From Sedimentitalea sp039941015 (GTDB taxonomy: Bacteria > Pseudomonadota > Alphaproteobacteria > Rhodobacterales > Rhodobacteraceae): DNA of 64,000 nucleotides. Location of the stretch: the NCBI RefSeq assembly GCF_039941015.1, contig NZ_JBDVFI010000020.1. One strand, given 5' to 3'. Positions 61,815 through 64,000 of the stretch are shown piece by piece. The position numbers and the translations under genes were made by a program. Positions within the stretch are counted from its first letter, which is position 1, and every line of letters starts with the position of its first letter. The notes under the pieces were generated by a model that had not been told where the DNA came from, made no database searches, and saw nothing but the letters and a program-made list of their open reading frames with translations.

Positions 61815-63185
61815 TTACATCAATTTGCGGCGCCGTGTCACCTCTATATCGAGATCCGTGATCTTCTTGCGCAAAGTATTGCGGTTGATGCCTAGGAGAT
61901 CGGCGCATTTGGCCTGATTTCCGCCTGTCGCCTCAAGGGCGATCTCGATCAGCGGTGTCTCCATTTCCTTGAGGATCCGCGCGTAAAGTCCCGGTGGCGG
62001 CAAAATATTGCCATGCAGATCAAAGTAGCGACGCAGATGCCGTTCAACCGAGGCCGACAGTTTTTCCGCGCTGCTCTGCCCCAACACCGGTTCCATCTCG
62101 GGCTGATTACCCAGCACGACCTCGACTTCGGCGCGGGTGATTTCGTCGGCGCGGCTGGTCAGGGCCAACCGGCGAATCGCATTCTCCAGCTGTCTGACAT
62201 TACCGGGCCAGCTATAGGCGCGAAACATATCCAGCGCACTCTCGCTGAGCCAGCGCTTGGCCGACCCATCCCGTTCAGCACGTGACAGGAAATGTTCAGA
62301 TAGCAGCCCGATATCATCAACGCGTTCGCGCAGGGCCGGCACATTCAATGTTGCACCGCTGAGCCGGTAATAGAGGTCCTTGCGCAGCCTGCCCTTTTCC
62401 ATCGCCTCGGCCAGATCGCCCTGCCCGGTCGCCATAAAGCGCGGGACGTGATCCCCCGGGGCATCGATCATGCGAACGATACGCGCCTGAATTTCGTCAT
62501 CGACATCCGCGACCTCGTCAATCAGGACGGTACCGCCCTTGACCCTTGCGAGGACCCTCGCAGGCCCTTCGAGCTCCTGCAGATCAGCACTTGTCACCGA
62601 AATGAACGGCAGGGTTCGGCGGTCGGAAAAGTCATGGATCGCCCGCGCGATGAGGGATTTTCCGGTGCCGCTTTCGCCCGAGATCAACACCGGCAGATCG
62701 GTGTTCATCACCTTGGCCACCAGCCGATATAGCGCCTGCATGATCGGTGTCCGGCCCACCAGCGGCAGATCTTCGGGGCGCTCATCGACGCTGGGTTCAA
62801 CCGCTCCGGTCGGGGTGTGCCGCTTGAGGTCAAGCGCTCGCGACGTCCGCTTCATCAGGTCGGGCAGATCAAAGGGCTTGGGCAGATAATCATAGGCCTC
62901 GGCCTCGGCGGCCTGAATGGCGGTCATGATCGTATTCTGCGCCGAAATCACGATTACCGGCAGACCCGGTCGGTCCTCGGCGATCTTGGGCAACATCTCC
63001 AGTCCGTTGCCATCGGGCATCATCACGTCGCTGATCACGACATCGCCCTTACCCTCGCTGACCCATCGCATCAGCGTTGTCAGCGAGCTTGTGGCGTGCA
63101 CCTTGCACCCTGCGCGGGTCAAGGCCTGCGTCAGAACCGTGCGGATCGTGCGGTCGTCATCGGCGACAAGTACCGTGCCGTCCAT
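61815..63185 (-). CDS. ntrC: Nitrogen regulator NtrC lacking the sigma-54 contact loop
   Basis: A 456-residue response regulator. It has a receiver domain with Asp53 in VISDVMMPDG, AAA+ domain Walker A SGESGTGKS (169-177) and Walker B VLIDEVAD (220-227), and the C-terminal helix-turn-helix NQAKCADLLGINRNTLRKKI. Between them the segment carrying GAFTGA is absent: only about 20 residues (SADLQELEGPARVLARVKGG) join the two Walker strands. Rhodobacter capsulatus NtrC has the same deletion and activates sigma-70 promoters, so this protein probably does too. It overlaps ntrB by one base. Confidence 0.95.
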   Translation of the reverse strand: MDGTVLVADDDRTIRTVLTQALTRAGCKVHATSSLTTLMRWVSEGKGDVVISDVMMPDGNGLEMLPKIAEDRPGLPVIVISAQNTIMTAIQAAEAEAYDYLPKPFDLPDLMKRTSRALDLKRHTPTGAVEPSVDERPEDLPLVGRTPIMQALYRLVAKVMNTDLPVLISGESGTGKSLIARAIHDFSDRRTLPFISVTSADLQELEGPARVLARVKGGTVLIDEVADVDDEIQARIVRMIDAPGDHVPRFMATGQGDLAEAMEKGRLRKDLYYRLSGATLNVPALRERVDDIGLLSEHFLSRAERDGSAKRWLSESALDMFRAYSWPGNVRQLENAIRRLALTSRADEITRAEVEVVLGNQPEMEPVLGQSSAEKLSASVERHLRRYFDLHGNILPPPGLYARILKEMETPLIEIALEATGGNQAKCADLLGINRNTLRKKITDLDIEVTRRRKLM

Positions 63186-64000
63186 CAGGAAGTCTCCTCG
63201 TTATCAAGGTTGCGGGGCACCCGCGGAAGCGAAAGGCGGAACACTGTTCGCCCGGGCACCGAAGTGACCGAGATCCAGCCACCATGGTCGGAAATGATCT
63301 TGCTCACCAACGCCAATCCAAGCCCGGTGCCGTTCTCGCGCCCGGATACGAATGGGTCAAACACGTCGGCGCGGATTTCTTCCGGCAAGCCCGGACCATC
63401 ATCGATAATCTCGACCTGGAGCGGCAGGGACTGACCGCTACCGTCGGCGCGGCGCAGGCGAAAGGAATGTTCGTAATAGCTGTGGATGCGGATATTTCCG
63501 CCGGATCGATCGGCCACTTCGGAGGCGTTTTTCAGAAGGTTCAGGATGACCTGCAACAGCTGATCCGGGTCCCCATAGGCCAATGGCAGCGACGGGTCAT
63601 AATCTTCGACGATCCGCATATGCGCGCCAAAACCAAGCAACGCAGAACGGCGCGCCCGGTCCAATACATCGTGAATGTTCACCGCGCGGAATTCGGGCGT
63701 CGACAGGTTTCCGAACTGTTCCACCTGCTCAAGAAGCTTTACGATCCGGCGTCCCTCGGCGACAATAAGATCTGTAAGTTCAAGGTCTTCTGGCGGCAAA
63801 TTCATGCTAAGTAACTGCGCAGCGCCGGTGATCCCAGCCAAGGGGTTCTTGATCTCATGCGCGAGCATTTCGGCCATCCCGATCGCTGATTGTGCGGCGG
63901 ATTTCACCGAATGGCTTTGCGTCATACGCCCGGCCAGTTCGCGCGGCGAGATCATCATGATCATCGTGGTAGGTTCGACAATCAGCGGGGCAATCTGCAA
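63185..64000 (-). CDS. ntrB: Nitrogen sensor kinase NtrB (5' end outside the window)
   Basis: The last 271 residues of NtrB are present; the start lies beyond the right edge. The H-box EMLAHEIKNPLAGITGAAQLL and the ATP-binding boxes (NLLKNASE, DDGPGLPEEIRADVFDP, GTGLGLALVSKI, DHGG) are intact, while most of the N-terminal PAS domain is missing. It phosphorylates or dephosphorylates NtrC according to PII status. Its TGA overlaps the ntrC ATG by one base. Confidence 0.95.
   Translation of the reverse strand: MQIAPLIVEPTTMIMMISPRELAGRMTQSHSVKSAAQSAIGMAEMLAHEIKNPLAGITGAAQLLSMNLPPEDLELTDLIVAEGRRIVKLLEQVEQFGNLSTPEFRAVNIHDVLDRARRSALLGFGAHMRIVEDYDPSLPLAYGDPDQLLQVILNLLKNASEVADRSGGNIRIHSYYEHSFRLRRADGSGQSLPLQVEIIDDGPGLPEEIRADVFDPFVSGRENGTGLGLALVSKIISDHGGWISVTSVPGRTVFRLSLPRVPRNLDNEETS

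Overview
The window looks like chromosomal DNA from an alphaproteobacterium of the Rhodobacterales (Roseobacter/Ruegeria-like). The evidence is gene order and gene content: ntrB-ntrC-ntrY-ntrX followed by trkA-trkH-hfq-hflX, obgE-proB-proA, rpsB-tsf, a ChpT-type phosphotransferase, ornithine-lipid genes, and an NtrC that lacks the sigma-54 contact loop, as in Rhodobacter. Coding density is high, with many 1-4 base start/stop overlaps. I see no tRNA, rRNA, CRISPR array, insertion sequence or phage gene.

Region 1 (1-25055) is a catabolic island. A plus-strand operon (acyl-CoA synthetase, ACAD10/11-like dehydrogenase, two SDRs) converges on a long minus-strand block. Read in its own direction, that block holds two SDRs (one like the dehydrogenase part of peroxisomal MFE-2), a nitronate-monooxygenase-like flavoprotein, an aberrant histidine phosphatase, an APH-type kinase and an IclR regulator. 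A Liv-type ABC importer follows (binding protein, LivH, M, G, F), then an enoyl-CoA hydratase, a serine hydrolase, acetoacetyl-CoA synthetase, TesB thioesterase and a COG3618 lactonase-like amidohydrolase. Divergent plus-strand genes add two medium-chain reductases and a MaoC hydratase. Kinase plus ACAD11-like dehydrogenase is the pair used for 4-hydroxy-acid breakdown (the levulinate pathway, and ACAD10/11 in animals). I infer that the island imports and degrades a 4-hydroxy acid or gamma-lactone.

Region 2 (25136-28622) holds aroQ with an atypical LuxR-type regulator, a 3' region with several hairpins ending in a strong terminator (candidate small RNA), and rpsB-tsf. Region 3 (28623-34770) is a phosphate-starvation block: ugpBAEC behind a well-formed Pho box, converging on olsBA for ornithine lipids. 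Region 4 (34884-44453) is housekeeping: a DUF3553 protein, chpT, proA, proB, obgE, mfd, a membrane protein and hemB. Region 5 (44682-50610) has an RTX M10 metallopeptidase for type I secretion, a SYLF lipoprotein behind a good sigma-70 promoter, a 3-hydroxyisobutyrate-dehydrogenase-family enzyme and a membrane-anchored penicillin-acylase-family hydrolase.

Region 6 (50634-64000) is hflX, hfq, trkH and trkA, then ntrX, ntrY, ntrC and the 3' part of ntrB, all on the minus strand. A plus-strand module sits between trkA and ntrX: a small lipoprotein, a methanethiol oxidase (SBP56/MtoX) and a small membrane protein. It has a cluster of TTGACG half-sites just upstream of mtoX. Both NtrC and NtrX lack the GAFTGA loop.
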